From Bacillus sp. OxB-1 (GTDB lineage Bacteria; Bacillota; Bacilli; Bacillales_A; Planococcaceae), in the NCBI RefSeq assembly GCF_000829195.1, contig NZ_AP013294.1, positions 1,437,001 through 1,501,000 of the forward strand: DNA of 64,000 nt. Reading direction: 5' to 3'. Position 1 is the stretch's first letter, and each line of letters starts with the position of its first letter. The notes under the pieces are model-generated. The model saw only the letters and a list, made by a program, of their open reading frames with translations. It was not told the DNA's origin and ran no database searches. This document shows, piece after piece, positions 62,152 to 64,000 of the stretch. Made by a program: the position numbers and the translations under genes.

Positions 62152-63449
62152 ACAGAACGATGAATCTTTTTGTCGCAATCGCCGTCAGTGCATTTTTGGC
62201 ATGCAATCTGTATTTGCTCTATTCGTCGAAAAGTGTCATCCCGAAGACGATCTACGTCAGCCAATCCGAACGTATGACGAGCGGGGAGCATAGTGAAAAA
62301 TTGGCGAAGGAGGGACTGGTCGCCCCTGCGGAAGTGTACACCGTCTATGTCAGCGACGACGAAGTGGTGGACACATGGGAAGTGAAGGAAGGCGACTATG
62401 TCTACCCGGGCGATGAAATTGCAACATTGCAAACCGTCCGCGCGGAAGGCCAGCGCGCTGTCTGGGAGGCGGAACGGGAAGCGCTCATGTCGCAAAAGGC
62501 GGCCGTACTCAGCTTGATGAACTCGCTCGAATCGGAACGGGATTCGGCACAATCCGACAGCACGTCCAATGTCCGCAGATCGGACAGCACCCGAGAGGGC
62601 AATGAAGATGCAAGTGTCGAGGTAGGCTGGAATGTCGATGTGCAAGTCGATGTCAAACAGGATGGTTCCTACGCACAAGCCATCGCCGCGGCAGATCAGG
62701 AATTGGCGGATATCGAAAGGCAACTTGTCGTCGTGGAGACGCAGCTGGCGCAAAACCCGTCCCGTCCAGCACTGGTCAGCCCGGTGGAAGGGGTCGTCTC
62801 CCATGTAATCCGGACCGGTTCCACAATTGCGGTCGATATTTACAGTTCACAGAAAGTGGTCGTCACCTATGCGACGAATCAGGAATGGAAACGGATCGAG
62901 CAGGGCGACCGGGTGATGCTCCAAGGGGGCGACCTCGGAACTGCGGTGGTTGGCAACGTCCTATCCGTAGCTCAAACGCCTGCCAATCCGGACCGTTGGC
63001 TGGATGCCTACCAAACACTCGACCCTAAAGAAGTGAAAAATCCGCTCGCTTACTACGAAGTTCGGATTCTGGCCGAAACGGATATGGAATCGACGCCGTT
63101 CGGAGTCAATATGAATGCAATCGTCCTAGTAAATGAAGCGCCGGATTCCATCGCCGTGAAAGACAGATGGCTTGTGGACAAGCTGAACGACCAAGCGGCC
63201 ACCTGGGTGATTGACGAAGAAGGCTTCGCTGCAAAAGTGGAAGTCACGACCCCGTTCAGTTGGAAAAACAATGCCGTCGTGACACAAGGTCTCCAAGTAG
63301 GGGATGTCGTCGTGTCCGCGGAACCACTCCGGAAGTACAAAGGTGAACCGCGCATCTTCCTGCCGATGCCGTCCGATTTCCCGACCAAATCGGAATGGAA
63401 AGCATTCGGTTGGCGGAATTATGTCGAGTCTATGATTCTCAAACGGTAA
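62148..63449 (+). CDS. HlyD/RND-type efflux adaptor-like protein
   Basis: A 433-residue protein with an N-terminal membrane anchor (about 5-25), a biotinyl-lipoyl-like barrel (VKEGDYVYPGDEIATLQTV, then VSPVEGVVSHVIRTGSTI), a coiled-coil hairpin between the halves (about 105-205, with a Ser/Asp-rich insert), and a beta-barrel C-terminal region. This is the membrane-fusion adaptor plan. No ABC or RND pump gene follows in the window; the partner is the overlapping Yip1-like membrane protein. It may serve export or membrane-stress functions. Confidence 0.78.
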   Translation: MNRTMNLFVAIAVSAFLACNLYLLYSSKSVIPKTIYVSQSERMTSGEHSEKLAKEGLVAPAEVYTVYVSDDEVVDTWEVKEGDYVYPGDEIATLQTVRAEGQRAVWEAEREALMSQKAAVLSLMNSLESERDSAQSDSTSNVRRSDSTREGNEDASVEVGWNVDVQVDVKQDGSYAQAIAAADQELADIERQLVVVETQLAQNPSRPALVSPVEGVVSHVIRTGSTIAVDIYSSQKVVVTYATNQEWKRIEQGDRVMLQGGDLGTAVVGNVLSVAQTPANPDRWLDAYQTLDPKEVKNPLAYYEVRILAETDMESTPFGVNMNAIVLVNEAPDSIAVKDRWLVDKLNDQAATWVIDEEGFAAKVEVTTPFSWKNNAVVTQGLQVGDVVVSAEPLRKYKGEPRIFLPMPSDFPTKSEWKAFGWRNYVESMILKR

Positions 63450-63474
63450 ATCCCTGCCTTATGCGGGGATTTTC
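63449..63474 (+). terminator. Terminator after the adaptor gene
   Basis: AATCCC.GC pairs with GC.GGGATT around CTTAT, followed by TTTCTTTCT. Confidence 0.75.
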
Positions 63475-63567
63475 TTTCTCTTAAAGGGGTAAGAAAGAGG
63501 AAAAAAGGGTAATAGGAAGAATACCAGTTAGCAGCGAGAGTATTTTCCAGCAAAAGGATGTGAAAAG

Positions 63568-64000
63568 ATGACCAATGCAAGCCGACGTGCCATTGATTTA
63601 TTAGAAAAAAAGCCATTACAGCAAAACTGGGGGGCCAGGAGAGCGGCGAGGGATAAAAAATATACGAACTCGCCCGTTTTGGCAAAAGATTATGTCGTCC
63701 TTGACTTCGAAACAACGGGCCTGCGAGCGGGAGCCGACCGGATCATCCAAATCGGGGCCATCAAATATAAGGACCACGAACAAGTCGACATGCTCAACAC
63801 TTTCATCAACCCGCAACGCCATATTTCCGATTTCATCACCGGTTTAACAGGCATTTCAAATGAAAAGGTGGCATCCGCCCCGACAATCGAAAAGAAGGTG
63901 CCGGAGTTATTGGAATTCATAGAAGACCTGCCGATCGTTGCCCATAATGCTTCCTTTGATATGGGCTTCCTGTACGCGCTCGACAGCATCGAGGGCATCG
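63568..64000 (+). CDS. DnaQ-like 3'-5' exonuclease, N-terminal part (truncated by window)
   Basis: The first 144 codons of a DEDD-family exonuclease. Exo I is DFETTGL (about residue 48), Exo II includes HNASFDMGF, and the frame runs off the window end. The basic N-terminal extension (about 40 residues) precedes the fold. ATG 63568 is preceded by AAAGGATG. It may be a stand-alone epsilon-like exonuclease or the N-terminus of a longer protein. Confidence 0.88.
   Translation, partial: MTNASRRAIDLLEKKPLQQNWGARRAARDKKYTNSPVLAKDYVVLDFETTGLRAGADRIIQIGAIKYKDHEQVDMLNTFINPQRHISDFITGLTGISNEKVASAPTIEKKVPELLEFIEDLPIVAHNASFDMGFLYALDSIEGI

Overview
The window is a stretch of chromosome from an endospore-forming low-GC Gram-positive of the order Bacillales. 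Base composition is close to even by eye. The gene order follows the Bacillus subtilis block rpoE-pyrG-ywjG-spo0F-fba-ywjH-murAB-glpX-rho-rpmE-tdk-prfA-prmC-spoIIR-ywlC-ywlD-ywlE-rpiB-ywlG-glyA-upp-atp-murAA-spoIID-spoIIQ-spoIIID-mbl-flhO-flhP-fabZ-ywpF-ssbB-ywqA-ywqB. The sporulation genes exclude the non-sporulating Planococcaceae. A Sporosarcina-like member of that family is my best guess, but this is inference.

Region by region. Positions 1-4310 hold branched or short-chain acyl-CoA metabolism: an acyl-CoA dehydrogenase tail, a TetR regulator and the fused mutase IcmF. Positions 5000-7600 hold a small membrane protein, RNA polymerase delta, and pyrG with a CTP-sensing leader. Positions 8050-13020 hold ywjG, a ComP/ComA-like two-component pair without ComQ/ComX, an AT-rich gene-poor stretch, and spo0F. 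Positions 13167-18984 carry fba, a transaldolase-like gene, a murA paralogue, glpX, rho and rpmE. Positions 19416-29087 carry tdk, prfA, prmC, spoIIR, tsaC, an MntP-like gene, ywlE, a chemotaxis transducer, rpiB, ywlG and glyA. Positions 30229-42663 carry upp, mnaA, the nine-gene ATP synthase operon, a DUF1146 protein and murAA. Positions 43617-50601 carry spoIID, spoIIQ, spoIIID, mbl, two flagellar rod genes, an EpuA-like protein, fabZ and two poorly known genes. Positions 51519-64000 carry a NERD nuclease-like protein, ywpF, ssbB, a SNF2 ATPase with its SWIM partner, an XRE regulator beside two related orphan genes, a membrane protein with an HlyD-like adaptor, and the start of a DnaQ-type exonuclease.

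Two things stand out. First, almost every gap between transcription units is filled by arrays of a 10-12 base core repeated every 21 bp, two turns of B-DNA. There are three core families: GCGCTCATAA, CCTCNNAACGTTT and AACTGTCATGGC. Together they occupy roughly 4.8 kb in eleven arrays, and none lies inside an operon. They are not CRISPRs and not genes, although the 21-bp period creates long false ORFs. I know of no description of them. Second, the CTP synthase has glycine where the glutaminase nucleophile cysteine should be (residue 381), while the rest of the triad is intact. This predicts an ammonia-dependent enzyme.

Other points of interest are nested inverted-repeat elements, one of them between atpA and atpG; a hairpin that buries the ribosome binding site of a lipoprotein gene; and a 33-residue membrane peptide gene with paired TTCCCGGGAA palindromes upstream. 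All calls come from reading the sequence and from recalled family knowledge; no search was run.
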